Assembly (NCBI GenBank): GCA_008080745.1
Contig: SHMX01000001.1
Coordinates: forward strand, 372,617-436,616
Length of the DNA: 64,000 bases
Source: Candidatus Thorarchaeota archaeon
GTDB taxonomy: Archaea; Asgardarchaeota; Thorarchaeia; Thorarchaeales; Thorarchaeaceae
Reading direction: 5' to 3'
In this document: positions 25,428 through 33,406 of the stretch, in pieces
How the letters are laid out: each line of letters begins with the position of its first letter
Position numbering within the stretch: position 1 is the stretch's first letter
Translations under genes and position numbers: made by a program
The notes under the pieces: generated by a model
Seen by the model: the letters and a program-made list of their open reading frames with translations, nothing else
What the model was told of the DNA's origin: nothing
Database searches by the model: none

Positions 25428-25946
25428 TCACTTTTGTACTCGAAAACGCCGCTTTGATTTTCGATCCATCATCGTACCACATACAGGACATTCAAGATTT
25501 TTGGGAGCTCGTTCTTCCACTCTACCACATGCCTTACAACGATATACCCACTTTATACGTTCACGCATTCTCATCTTAGGATCCAATATTGAAATACCTA
25601 AAGATGTGGATGTATTAAGTACTGCAAAATCTGTTGATACAAGAACAACATCAAAGTTTTTTCTATGTTTTGCGAGAGCTATGGCAAGTAGTTCAATATC
25701 GGTTTCAGATAGGACTGTACTATCTCCCATCTGTTCCGATTTGTTCCTTACTTCAGCAATGAATCTAGATTCTGGCGTAATCAACTGCAGTCGGTCTAGT
25801 GAGATCAAAGTTTCAGCTCGATTTCGACTGGGACGGTTCTCTAATTCATCAATTACACTTTGAGTGGAGAGAAATCGATTCTCGGGCATAGTCTGTGTCC
25901 AAGTAGAAAGCAAAGCACCAGTATCGAGAACATAGAGTTTACCCAT
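25428..25946 (-). CDS. nob1: Nob1-like PIN-domain rRNA endonuclease
   Basis: A 172-residue protein with an N-terminal PIN domain (YVLDTGALLS holding the first catalytic Asp, SVIDELENRPS, LSETDIELLAIAL, VLVSTDFAVLN) and a C-terminal zinc ribbon (CKACGR and CPVCGT). This is the archaeal Nob1 layout, which cuts the 3' end of 16S rRNA in the pre-40S-like particle. ATG 25946 is preferred because AGGTGG lies 5 bp upstream; GTG 25955 falls within that site. It follows the NAD kinase gene with almost no gap, so they are coupled. Confidence 0.88.
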   Translation of the reverse strand: MGKLYVLDTGALLSTWTQTMPENRFLSTQSVIDELENRPSRNRAETLISLDRLQLITPESRFIAEVRNKSEQMGDSTVLSETDIELLAIALAKHRKNFDVVLVSTDFAVLNTSTSLGISILDPKMRMRERIKWVYRCKACGRVEERAPKNLECPVCGTMMDRKSKRRFRVQK

Positions 25947-25955
25947 TGGTTCCAC

Positions 25956-26825
25956 CTAGAGTGTGCGAGGGATTAATCTAGTTCTGAGTCGCTCATAGTA
26001 GTTATCATACAAACGTATGAATCGGGTATATGTGTCCGATTTCTTAATCCATACACGCTCCCCAGGTTCAACATCCCATCTCGTCTGTCCATCGATAACT
26101 GCCAACCCCCTTGCACCAGCTTTAACTAATTCTAGTTCTAGCAGACTATCATCAGGAATTACAATGGACTTGAGCTCGAAACGAGGAGGACAAACAGGTA
26201 CGAATATGAAACCATGAACATTGGGAGCTAGAATAGAGCCTCCCGCTGCCAGAGCGTATGCAGTAGACCCTGTGGGAGTCGCTAGCATTGCACCATCTGC
26301 CCGTCCATAATCAACATTGGTGTCATTAAGATAGACCTGAAATGTCAGCAACCGTCCTGGTACCCGTGATACTACATAAACCTCATTCAGTGCATCCTCG
26401 AACCGACGAGATTTCACGCCAGAACAGATGTTTACACTAGATTCAATGATACAGTCGTTCTCCAGAACCTTTTCAAGTGCTGAAAAGGCAGTAGTAGTGC
26501 TTGCCTCGGTCATAAAACCAACAGTGCCACGATTGATACAGAAGAATGGTGTTTCTCGGTCTGGAAGATTAGACAATGTGTAAAGGATAGTACCATCACC
26601 ACCAATAGTAATCACAAAGTCCACATTCATATCTTCAATTAATGTTGGAATCGCACTGAGATGAGCAAGATTGAGAGAGCCTGGGTCAAATTGTACCTCA
26701 ATATTTCGTTCAATCAGGAATTCAGCCACTCTGATTCCAATTCGTTCGATTTCGGGCCGTCCCGGTTTGCATACCAAGCCCACTGTTCTGCGTTCACTAA
26801 GAATCTGTGGATTCTCTTCTATCAA
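25956..26825 (-). CDS. nadK: NAD kinase
   Basis: A 289-residue enzyme phosphorylating NAD to NADP. It carries the glycine-rich ITIGGDGTILYTL motif with INRGTVGFMTEA after it, and TPTGSTAYALAAGGSI, both diagnostic. The start is TTG 26825, with GGAAGTGTTGGG upstream, which is only moderately convincing. Its stop is followed at once by the Nob1 ribosome binding site. It is divergent from aIF5A. Confidence 0.92.
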   Translation of the reverse strand: MIEENPQILSERRTVGLVCKPGRPEIERIGIRVAEFLIERNIEVQFDPGSLNLAHLSAIPTLIEDMNVDFVITIGGDGTILYTLSNLPDRETPFFCINRGTVGFMTEASTTTAFSALEKVLENDCIIESSVNICSGVKSRRFEDALNEVYVVSRVPGRLLTFQVYLNDTNVDYGRADGAMLATPTGSTAYALAAGGSILAPNVHGFIFVPVCPPRFELKSIVIPDDSLLELELVKAGARGLAVIDGQTRWDVEPGERVWIKKSDTYTRFIRLYDNYYERLRTRLIPRTL

Positions 26826-26902
26826 GACCCAACACTTCCAGTGAGGGAGAATCCTTGCCCCTTTTTACCGTTGTTGGTTGGTTTAGAAGATATGCTGTCG
26901 CA

Positions 26903-26911
26903 AAGTATATC
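26903..26911 (+). promoter_or_regulatory. TATA-like element of the aIF5A promoter
   Basis: AAGTATATC lies about 60 bp before the aIF5A start, followed at once by the 26914 inverted repeat. Spacing would give initiation near 26935. Confidence 0.4.
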
Positions 26912-26913
26912 AG

Positions 26914-26934
26914 TAGTCTAATAGGTGTAGACTA
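26914..26934. promoter_or_regulatory. 7+7+7 inverted repeat in the aIF5A promoter
   Basis: TAGTCTA and TAGACTA flank a 7-bp spacer with perfect complementarity. The repeat lies between the TATA-like element and the predicted start site of the aIF5A transcript, the usual place for a negative operator in archaea. Confidence 0.4.
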
Positions 26935-26968
26935 GACTTGGTCTGTAAGTCCAGTCAAGTCAGGTTTG

Positions 26969-27373
26969 GTGAAACAATTGAGCATCCGAAAAACCGATGC
27001 AAAGAGCTTGAAACCAGGTAGTTATTTCATAATTGATGAAGAGCCCTGTAAAGTTGTTTCCGTTGAGAAATCAAAACCGGGAAAACACGGGTCAGCAAAA
27101 GCAAACATCATGGCAATTGGATTCTTTGATGGCAGAAAACGTAATGTCATCATGCCTGTAGACCGTATGGTCGATGTTCCAGTGATTGATAAGCGAAGCG
27201 CTACCGTTATTGCTGATTTAGGTGACAACCTACAGTTGATGGATAGCGATACGTACGAAACCTACGAAGTACCACGACCAAAAGATGAAGAAATGGCAGC
27301 CAAGATTGAATTGAATGTCGGCGTCGAGGTCTGGGACCTTATGGGCAGAAAAATAATTACCAGAGTAAAGTAA
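26969..27373 (+). CDS. eif5A: Translation factor aIF5A
   Basis: A 134-residue factor that helps ribosomes elongate through difficult peptides. The hypusine loop is KSKPGKHGSAKANIM, with the modified Lys in GKHG. The C-terminal OB-like domain follows (DLGDNLQLMDSDTYETYEV). Start GTG 26969 (VKQLSIRK) is taken; the in-frame TTG 26966 is adjacent. A strong hairpin just beyond the stop likely terminates it. Confidence 0.94.
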   Translation: MKQLSIRKTDAKSLKPGSYFIIDEEPCKVVSVEKSKPGKHGSAKANIMAIGFFDGRKRNVIMPVDRMVDVPVIDKRSATVIADLGDNLQLMDSDTYETYEVPRPKDEEMAAKIELNVGVEVWDLMGRKIITRVK

Positions 27374-27379
27374 GACTAG

Positions 27380-27401
27380 GCGCCAACTACCTTGTTGGCG
27401 C
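27380..27401 (+). terminator. Hairpin after aIF5A
   Basis: GCGCCAAC and GTTGGCGC pair perfectly over 8 bp around a 6-base loop, starting 7 bp after the aIF5A stop codon. The stem is GC-rich in an AT-rich context, supporting a real structure. No long T-run follows. Confidence 0.55.
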
Positions 27402-27470
27402 TCAGCGCATCCTATTCTAGACCAATGATTTATCACTAAAAGAGGATACGCCATATGTACAGGGTTAACG

Positions 27471-27917
27471 ATGGGCTCTACACAACAACTGGATGCAAAA
27501 GATCGAAAAATAATTGCAATCCTTCAAGAAGACTCTAGACGATCATTGAGAGATATTGCTGCAGATAAAGAGGTCGATCTCAGCCCAAGCTCGGTACGAA
27601 ATCGAATAGCACGATTGGAAGAAGATGGATTTATTCGGAAGTTTACTATCGATATCGATTACAGAAAAATGGGATATGAGATTCAGGTTGTAGCTCTTAT
27701 AACATCAAAACCAGGGTCATCTGATAAGCTGTTTAAGAAACTTCAAGATTTCCATCAAATCGACAATGTATATTGTACTGCAGGTCCTGCAAACTTCATA
27801 TGTCTGATTCGAGTAGAAGATATGGTGAATTTATCAGGCTTTATTACTACCAGACTTGAAGTTTTAGATGGCATAGAGAAGATTGAAACTCTTTTCATAA
27901 TTCCGCGAGCTGAATAA
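27471..27917 (+). CDS. Lrp/AsnC-family transcription regulator
   Basis: A 148-residue regulator. The N-terminal HTH (LDAKDRKIIAILQEDSRRSL, then LSPSSVRNRIARLEEDGFI) is followed by the RAM ligand-binding domain (YEIQVVALITSKPGSSDKL, DNVYCTAGPANFICLIRVED). Members usually respond to amino acids and bind as octamers. No ribosome binding site precedes ATG 27471, consistent with a leaderless mRNA. Regulatory targets are unknown. Confidence 0.92.
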   Translation: MGSTQQLDAKDRKIIAILQEDSRRSLRDIAADKEVDLSPSSVRNRIARLEEDGFIRKFTIDIDYRKMGYEIQVVALITSKPGSSDKLFKKLQDFHQIDNVYCTAGPANFICLIRVEDMVNLSGFITTRLEVLDGIEKIETLFIIPRAE

Positions 27918-27932
27918 CGCGTTGTTTCCCTA

Positions 27933-28484
27933 CTACTTCAGGGGAATATAATCAACATGCAATTTTGGTAGTTGTTTTTTGAGGTATTGATATGCATGCA
28001 GAAATCGCGATGCCGCTTCTTCAATATATTTCTCAATTAGATGATACTCCTTACGAGCATACCAGATTGATACTTGATTATCTTGTAACTCACTCTTAAC
28101 AAACCACTCAAGTGATGATCCCTTGAATTGACCCTGATTCATCATTACAATTGTGCTTTTCACATCAATTCTTGGCAAGTCATAATATAACCATTCATCA
28201 CTGAGGTCGAACTTTAGCAGCTTTCGCAATCGTGCCTGTAGAAAATATAATTCGAAACGAAGATTATAGCCAACAGGAATAAAGTCCCACGAGTTATCTG
28301 GATTTATTATGTCAATAAAATCCCTTAGCATCTCTTTCTCTGAAGATTCCCATTCCTTGAGAATTGTAAGAGGGCCCGTCGGCTTCCCTGTAGTAGTATC
28401 CAATTGCTGGTACTGAATTGTTATCAGCTTATTACGTTCTGGATTGACTCCAAGGGTTTCTATATCAAGATAATATTCGGTCAT
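27933..28484 (-). CDS. DEDD-family 3'-5' exonuclease-like protein
   Basis: A 183-residue RNase H-fold protein. The Exo I motif YYLDIETLG supplies the paired acids; an Exo II-like segment is VGYNLRFELYFLQARL, where the usual Asp appears to be Glu. The C-terminal part (EYHLIEKYIEEAASRFLHAY) could carry Exo III, again with Glu. It could be a deviant DnaQ-like nuclease or an RNase H-fold protein with altered activity. It converges on the Lrp gene; ATG 28484. Confidence 0.65.
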   Translation of the reverse strand: MTEYYLDIETLGVNPERNKLITIQYQQLDTTTGKPTGPLTILKEWESSEKEMLRDFIDIINPDNSWDFIPVGYNLRFELYFLQARLRKLLKFDLSDEWLYYDLPRIDVKSTIVMMNQGQFKGSSLEWFVKSELQDNQVSIWYARKEYHLIEKYIEEAASRFLHAYQYLKKQLPKLHVDYIPLK

Positions 28485-28650
28485 ATCTCTCCCGTGTTTG
28501 AAATACTAGTCTTACTTGTTGATTAGTTATTTGGTTTTCAAATAGAACAAAGTTTAATCAGAAATGGTTCCGAAAACCATAGCTGTTTTGAAGTCAAGTT
28601 ACTCAAAACTACCTCGTATTTGCACCCTCTATTATGTATACATAGTTACG

Positions 28651-28657
28651 TATATAT
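28651..28657 (+). promoter_or_regulatory. TATA box for the 28687 regulator
   Basis: The run TATATAT begins 36 bp before ATG 28687, giving a start site at or very near the ATG. This supports a leaderless mRNA and the shorter protein start. Confidence 0.5.
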
Positions 28658-28686
28658 TGGATTTTACTATTTTTTTATTGATTATA

Positions 28687-29013
28687 ATGTCAGTGCCCAG
28701 CTCAGAATTCGGATTTGAAAGGCATGGTCTTGAACAGGTGATGAGAGGGGTCATACAAGAGATGAAGAAAGGAACACCAATGACCATAGCAAAACTATCC
28801 AGGGCGTTGGGGGTTGACAGACGTACCATCTCTACAGTTATCGATATGCTCCTAGATATTCAAAATACGTTAGTGGAGAAGCAGATTGAAACTGAGAGAA
28901 GGGGACGTGCTTTTGTGATCAGCTTCAAGGAACGCACAAAAGATTTGCAAAAGAGGCTGAAATCATCACTGAAAGGGAAAGTTAAGCGTAGGCGTACAAA
29001 GAGGTCCACCTAG
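28687..29013 (+). CDS. Winged-helix DNA-binding protein
   Basis: A 108-residue protein with one HTH: MTIAKLSRALGVDRRTISTVIDMLLDIQ, then a beta wing (VEKQIETERRGRAFVISF) and a very basic tail (RLKSSLKGKVKRRRTKR). The open frame begins at 28564, but the upstream 41 codons are hydrophobic and overlap the TATA box, so ATG 28687 is preferred. The CruF-like gene follows after 17 bp, and the two probably form one operon. No ligand domain is present. Confidence 0.65.
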   Translation: MSVPSSEFGFERHGLEQVMRGVIQEMKKGTPMTIAKLSRALGVDRRTISTVIDMLLDIQNTLVEKQIETERRGRAFVISFKERTKDLQKRLKSSLKGKVKRRRTKRST

Positions 29014-29030
29014 GGGGGATAAGGTAGAGA

Positions 29031-29555
29031 GTGTCCAGACAAACCGGCATATTCCTTTTGATGTTATCAATTTCAACAAGTGCAATCATCTTGCATTATC
29101 TAGGAATTGTTTTTGGGTTGAGTGTTTTTCCACACTTTTTGTTGATATTTTCAATCGGGTTAATTGGTGAACATTATGTTTCTGGGAAGGGTTATTATCA
29201 CTACACCGAACCAAATGGTATTTTTATTGGGAGGGTACCAGCATGGATTCCGTTCATGTGGACATCAATGATACAAGGGAGTATTCTGATTTTGATATAT
29301 CTGGGCCTAGATCTTAATCTGGCAGTCCTTGGCTCAGGTCTAACCAATTCGTTTCTTGATCTAGCAATTATAGAACCGCTGCTCTGTAAGACCCGAGGGC
29401 TCTGGAGGTGGACTCCTGTAGAGAAGGGGTATTTCTCGTTCGTTCCACCCGATTTGAATCGATTCACAGCACCAATAGGAAATTATGTAACATGGTTATT
29501 GTTTCCACTAATAGCTAACTCATTACTTCTCTATTTGCACACGCTCATGACGTAA
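29031..29555 (+). CDS. Polytopic membrane protein, carotenoid hydratase (CruF)-like
   Basis: A 174-residue membrane protein with about five helices. The segment EHYVSGKGYYHYTEPNG, a lumen-facing RVPAWIPFMW, LAIIEPLLCKTRGLWRWTP and YFSFVPPDLNRF-x12-W follow the order of polar motifs seen in the DUF422/CruF carotenoid hydratases (E-x-G-Y.., EP-x7-G-W-W, P-x-NF-x-W). It is shorter than typical CruF. If the assignment is right it would act on a terminal isoprenoid double bond. GTG 29031 has GGTAGAGA upstream. It is co-transcribed with the winged-helix protein. Confidence 0.5.
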   Translation: MSRQTGIFLLMLSISTSAIILHYLGIVFGLSVFPHFLLIFSIGLIGEHYVSGKGYYHYTEPNGIFIGRVPAWIPFMWTSMIQGSILILIYLGLDLNLAVLGSGLTNSFLDLAIIEPLLCKTRGLWRWTPVEKGYFSFVPPDLNRFTAPIGNYVTWLLFPLIANSLLLYLHTLMT

Positions 29556-29642
29556 TTTGGGTGGTGAATTCCATTTGATTCGGTTATACGAATAAAACCT
29601 CATAGATAATAGCATAGAAAGTATTTGAAATCGTGAGGTTTC

Positions 29643-30386
29643 ATGGTGGATGTCTTAAAAAAATACAAATTCTCAAGGTATTCCAGAGAGGGAATTCAGG
29701 AAGCTCCTGAAGAGATTCTAGTAGAATCAAGCCTTGAACTCTGGCTTGAAGATATGATGTTATCTAAATTTTCCTGTAGTCCCGGCCTCCAAGAACAACT
29801 GGCTATTGGGTACTTGATAACGAGTGGGTTGATAACAAGAATAGAGGATGTTGAACTGCTATCGATAGAATCTGGAAGCATAATTGTATCATCGCAAAAT
29901 AAGACAGAGTTAATCCGTAAGTTTCTTCATCTTCAAACCCAAAATACCCCTCTTTTGTATCCAATTGCAGATAGCAAAATCAATGTTCATCTTAGCGATA
30001 TTACTGAATCCTTGGCGCAACTACAGAAGCAACAGAGTCTTCACAAACGAACTGGAGGTGCCCACGGCGCTTTGTTATTCTCTCCAGAATCTGGAGAGAA
30101 TTTGATTGTCGAAGACATTGGTCGTCTGAATTCGATGGATAAAATCATAGGATTAGCCCTGGGAAAAGAATGGAGTCTGACTCATTCAGTAATCATAGTA
30201 ACAGGTAGACTCACATCAGAGATGGTCATAAAGGCAGTAAATGCCAGAATTCCCATGCTTTGCTCATTAGCAATAGCTACAGACAAAGGTATTGCTATTG
30301 CAGAAGAGAATAACCTAACCCTCGTTGGTTCGCTTAAACCGGTCTCGTTCTGGGTCTATAATCAGGGTGCTGTAAAGCTACAATGA
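29643..30386 (+). CDS. fdhD: FdhD-like sulfurtransferase family protein lacking the cysteine loop
   Basis: A 247-residue protein of the FdhD/NarQ family. The conserved core is RTGGAHGALLFS, then VEDIGRLNSMDKIIGLAL, VIIVTGRLTSEMVIKAVNA, IPMLCSLAIATDKGIAIAEE and TLVGSLKP. FdhD normally passes sulfur from IscS to the molybdenum cofactor of formate dehydrogenase through a CxxC loop near the middle of the protein. I find no such loop: the corresponding region (LHLQTQNTPLLYPIAD) has no Cys. No formate dehydrogenase gene is in the window. ATG 29643 follows GAGGT closely. Confidence 0.85.
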   Translation: MVDVLKKYKFSRYSREGIQEAPEEILVESSLELWLEDMMLSKFSCSPGLQEQLAIGYLITSGLITRIEDVELLSIESGSIIVSSQNKTELIRKFLHLQTQNTPLLYPIADSKINVHLSDITESLAQLQKQQSLHKRTGGAHGALLFSPESGENLIVEDIGRLNSMDKIIGLALGKEWSLTHSVIIVTGRLTSEMVIKAVNARIPMLCSLAIATDKGIAIAEENNLTLVGSLKPVSFWVYNQGAVKLQ

Positions 30387-30401
30387 TTATAAGAGATGAT
30401 T

Positions 30402-30519
30402 TGGTGCGGAGGGCGTGATTTGAACACGCGATTAGGCAAAAACGTGGCAGGCACGCTTTTTACTCCTACGAGATAGGGATCTGAACCCTACGCCTTTGGC
30501 CTGGCTTGGCAACCTCCGC
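30402..30519 (-). tRNA. tRNA-Leu(CAG) with insertion at the variable/T-arm junction
   Basis: On the minus strand the acceptor (GCGGAGG/CCTCCGC), D arm (GCC/GGC), anticodon arm (TAGGG-TTCAGAT-CCCTA, anticodon CAG at 30481-30483), type II variable arm (CTC-GTAG-GAG) and T arm (GCGTG-TTCAAAT-CACGC) are all present, followed by A73 and an encoded CCA (30402-30404). An extra segment of about 29 nt (30433-30461) lies between the variable arm and the T stem. Without it the length is 89 nt, normal for archaeal tRNA-Leu. The insertion folds on itself and is best read as a non-canonical intron. Confidence 0.85.
30433..30461 (-). other. Putative non-canonical tRNA intron
   Basis: About 29 nt that interrupt tRNA-Leu before the T stem. 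They form a hairpin on the minus strand: AAAAA-(G)-CGTG, loop CCTGC, CACG-TTTTT. The flanking TAGG (variable arm) and CCTA can also pair. Exact splice points are not fixed by eye; they may shift by a few bases to suit a bulge-helix-bulge motif cut by the archaeal splicing endonuclease. Confidence 0.65.
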
Positions 30520-30622
30520 ATAAGAATACAATGTGTACGAGTATGAATCATTTCAGACTTGATAATGATATAATGCTTTTGTAATTGCTGTCAAAAAAAA
30601 TAGACTTGAAAAAGAGAGAGAT

Positions 30623-30649
30623 CAACACCAAATGAACGATTTGGTGTTG
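30623..30649 (-). terminator. Strong hairpin terminator
   Basis: CAACACCAAAT and ATTTGGTGTTG form a perfect 11-bp stem with a 5-base loop. On the minus strand it is followed by CTCTCTCTTTTTC, fitting a terminator for the PH-like protein gene ending at 30714. It also separates that gene from tRNA-Leu. Confidence 0.65.
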
Positions 30650-30713
30650 TTACCAAGTGTCATCAAGTGATGAAGATCTAGGGATTCACAATAAAGGAAA
30701 TCCTTGAGAGATA

Positions 30714-31067
30714 TCAGTTCTCGACGACTAATTCTTTAAGTTTAGATTCCCATTCATCAACGTTGCTGACACTGAATACATCCGATTCATAATTACCGTT
30801 GACGGAATAACCAACAACCAGGGATTTTCTTAGCATTCCTTCAGTGTCAACTTTCTTAATTTGGCTTAATTCGACATCAAGATCAACTCTTGTATCTTTA
30901 AACAAGAAAAATAGGAAGGATGTATGCCGGCCAAAAAGCAGTCGTTGGTCAGTTAGTACAAGGGTGCCACCCTGTTTCGTCTGTCCACCGTGGAGAACAT
31001 GTTTGGCCTTGTCTTCACGGATTATAGTTTCTTCGGGGTTCAATTTAGGAAATTCATCTTCAGGCAT
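30714..31067 (-). CDS. Small PH/GRAM-like protein
   Basis: A 117-residue protein. An N-terminal PEETIIREDKAKHVLHGGQTKQGG leads into TLVLTDQRLLFGRHT, LDVELSQIKKVDTEGML, VGYSVNGNYESDVFSV and a final helix DEWESKLKELV. The T-L-x-L-T-x-x-R-L-x-F motif is typical of bacterial/archaeal PH and GRAM domains, which bind lipids or proteins. ATG 31067 starts the recognisable protein; TTG 31076 is in frame. It ends in front of a hairpin terminator. Confidence 0.65.
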   Translation of the reverse strand: MPEDEFPKLNPEETIIREDKAKHVLHGGQTKQGGTLVLTDQRLLFGRHTSFLFFLFKDTRVDLDVELSQIKKVDTEGMLRKSLVVGYSVNGNYESDVFSVSNVDEWESKLKELVVEN

Positions 31068-31239
31068 TTTATTCAATCCCTATCTAATAGAAAATGTTTC
31101 TATCATAATATAATCGAATAGTATATAGTATATAATGTTATACCATTCGGATGTAGTTTCTCTAAATAGTTCAGTAAATTTTCAAGCATATTTGATATTA
31201 TTTCAACAAGTCTTAGTATCAGTTAGCAAGACATATAGA

Positions 31240-31617
31240 ATGAGAAAAGGATATAGATACTGCGATGCGAAACAGCAGAAACAAGCAGAACTTGGTGTTT
31301 TAACTTTGAGTTGGTCATCAATTGCACGAAAACTAAAACGAGCTAAAAAACTCGAGGAAGAAGAAGCCACAAGACACGCCAAGTTCAAAAATTTGACCGT
31401 CCTGTCTATGAGTTACACCCGAATTCTAAAGAAACTTCAAGACGAGAGAGAGGAAATTGCGAAATCACGAGAGAATGGAGAAATAGAGTTCAAAGAATAT
31501 TGGAGAAGGCGTATGGATCTTGAAAAGAAGATTCAGACGGTAATGAAAAACAGGGCAGAAATCTTCAAAAAAATGATGCTCCTCTTTCCGGAAAAAGTGA
31601 AACAAGAAGAAAAATGA
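31240..31617 (+). CDS. Small charged coiled-coil protein
   Basis: A 125-residue protein, Lys/Glu/Arg-rich and helical. Long coiled-coil stretches include ARKLKRAKKLEEEEATRHAK and RILKKLQDEREEIAKSRENG, followed by KEYWRRRMDLEKKIQTVM. The open frame extends upstream to 31135 but that portion is hydrophobic and lies in promoter-like DNA, so ATG 31240 is preferred. The function is unknown; the short C-terminal layout resembles SHOCT-like tails. Confidence 0.5.
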   Translation: MRKGYRYCDAKQQKQAELGVLTLSWSSIARKLKRAKKLEEEEATRHAKFKNLTVLSMSYTRILKKLQDEREEIAKSRENGEIEFKEYWRRRMDLEKKIQTVMKNRAEIFKKMMLLFPEKVKQEEK

Positions 31618-31752
31618 ACACAATTAAACCAGCGATTGTTTTTGAACAGAAGTTAAGATGTATAAGGGATTATTTCCATTATAGTTTGAGAGAAGGAATA
31701 TACATAACTAGTTTAGTACTTTAAATTTCACTTCTTCATAGAGGAATCCTGT

Positions 31753-32502
31753 ATGTTTAGAATAATTAAAGCAGATGAGAGACATTTTGCGGACTTTGGA
31801 TGGCTTCGAACCTACTGGCTTTTTTCATTCTCTCATTATTACGATCCGGAAAATATTAGATTTGGTCCCTTACGAGTGTTTAACGACGACTTAGTTGCAC
31901 CAAAGACAGGGTTCCCAATGCATAGACATGAGAACATGGAAATTATCACAATTGTAGAAGAGGGTCAGATGACCCACCGGGATAGTCTAGGCAATGAATC
32001 AATCATAGGAGTCTGTGATGTACAACGAATGTCTGCAGGTACGGGAATAGAGCATTCGGAATTCAATCTTATAGACATTAATACTAACTTCTATCAGATA
32101 TGGATAGAACCGAATGAATTGAATATCGAACCAAACTATGCCCAGAGAACCTACATGCCAACTAAATGGAAGAATACACTCCTGCCAATTGCTTCAGGAA
32201 AGGAAATGAACAATGCAATCAAACTTCATGCAGATGCTACAATCTACAGGTCGACGCTAGAGCCGGGTGAAAAAGTAACTCTTGAGTTTGACAGCCCACG
32301 AAGAGTCTTTTTGTATGTAACTGCAGGGTACTTGGATATTGACGACCATACATTGGGTACAAAGGATCAGGCAAGATTTGAATGGGACAAGCCTATAGAT
32401 ATTCAGGCAAACTTCGATTCGAGTTTTATTCTCATAGAGTTACCTTCAGAAAAAGGCTTTGGATACTCTGAAAAGACCCTACTTGGAAAGTACAGTGAAT
32501 GA
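31753..32502 (+). CDS. Pirin-family protein
   Basis: A 249-residue bicupin of the pirin/YhhW type. The N-terminal cupin has FPMHRHENMEIITIVEEGQM and VQRMSAGTGIEHSEFN, with metal-binding His residues; the C-terminal cupin is more divergent (LEPGEKVTLEFDSPRRVFLY). Some pirins are quercetin dioxygenases, others transcription cofactors; which applies is not readable. GAGG lies 8 bp before ATG 31753. Confidence 0.9.
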   Translation: MFRIIKADERHFADFGWLRTYWLFSFSHYYDPENIRFGPLRVFNDDLVAPKTGFPMHRHENMEIITIVEEGQMTHRDSLGNESIIGVCDVQRMSAGTGIEHSEFNLIDINTNFYQIWIEPNELNIEPNYAQRTYMPTKWKNTLLPIASGKEMNNAIKLHADATIYRSTLEPGEKVTLEFDSPRRVFLYVTAGYLDIDDHTLGTKDQARFEWDKPIDIQANFDSSFILIELPSEKGFGYSEKTLLGKYSE

Positions 32503-32508
32503 TTCAAT

Positions 32509-33222
32509 TTACTTTCCGGGGGCCCCATATTTTAGTGAATATATACCAAATATCACCACTGCCAGAATCACTCCACCGAGAATTATAACAGGCAGTGAAT
32601 TATCACAGCAAGCACAAGGGATGGTTGTTGCGTGGTATGTCAATAGAGAACCGGAAGTATCGAATAGCAGGGTCCATCTCTGACTCTCTGCAACCAAGTG
32701 AAATTTAAAACGCCAAATATATTCATCATCCAGATTGACGAGAGATCCTGGAAGAACAACTATTTCTTCACAGAGACCCCAATAGCGATCTTCATCAGCA
32801 AAGAAATCAATCGCCTCTTCAACTACAACTGTAAAATTTGAGGCAATGGTTGTATCAAGATGCCTAACCCATTTCAAAGTCTGATTGTCAGAAGATAGCC
32901 CCACGATCGTTTGAAAGAACCCACTATTGTTCACTTGAACTACTGTAAAAGTGCTGACATCAGGTTCTTGAACAAATGTTGCATTGTAATTTCCTAAAGG
33001 TTCCCAAAAGAATGTATTATTGGAGGAAAGCAGGTTACTAAGAGTGACCTCTGATGAAAAAGGAGGTGCCTGCATCGAGAGAAACGAGAAATCTTCAGGC
33101 ACCATCCTAATCTCTCTATAATTAACTATCACAGTGGGATAGGTGTCATACTGTGCACTAACAGGCGCAATAAGAAGAGCAGTAATAGAAAGTATAACAA
33201 AAAACGGTATTATGCTTCTCAT
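32509..33222 (-). CDS. Secreted, membrane-anchored protein, unknown
   Basis: A 237-residue protein with a signal peptide (RSIIPFFVILSITALLIAPVSA, likely cut near residue 24), an extracytoplasmic domain of about 170 residues with mixed beta strands (TVIVNYREIRMV, ATFVQEPDVSTFTVVQVN), a CACC pair, and a C-terminal helix (VIILGGVILAVVIFGIYSL) that would hold it in the membrane. No family is recognised. It converges on the pirin gene with 6 bp between stops. ATG 33222. Confidence 0.6.
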   Translation of the reverse strand: MRSIIPFFVILSITALLIAPVSAQYDTYPTVIVNYREIRMVPEDFSFLSMQAPPFSSEVTLSNLLSSNNTFFWEPLGNYNATFVQEPDVSTFTVVQVNNSGFFQTIVGLSSDNQTLKWVRHLDTTIASNFTVVVEEAIDFFADEDRYWGLCEEIVVLPGSLVNLDDEYIWRFKFHLVAESQRWTLLFDTSGSLLTYHATTIPCACCDNSLPVIILGGVILAVVIFGIYSLKYGAPGK

Positions 33223-33406
33223 CTTTCTCGATTCTAGCTGGAACTCCTAGATTGATAAAATTGACCCTATGGATGATTTTGACTGTCTTCGCAGATTTAG
33301 AGCTAAGTAATGTCTTATAGCCAATTAGTAAGAAAATGATGAGTTACTAAATTAGTTCATTAGGTGTTTTGCACCAATCTTTTTTAGAAAATCATAGGTG
33401 ATTACA

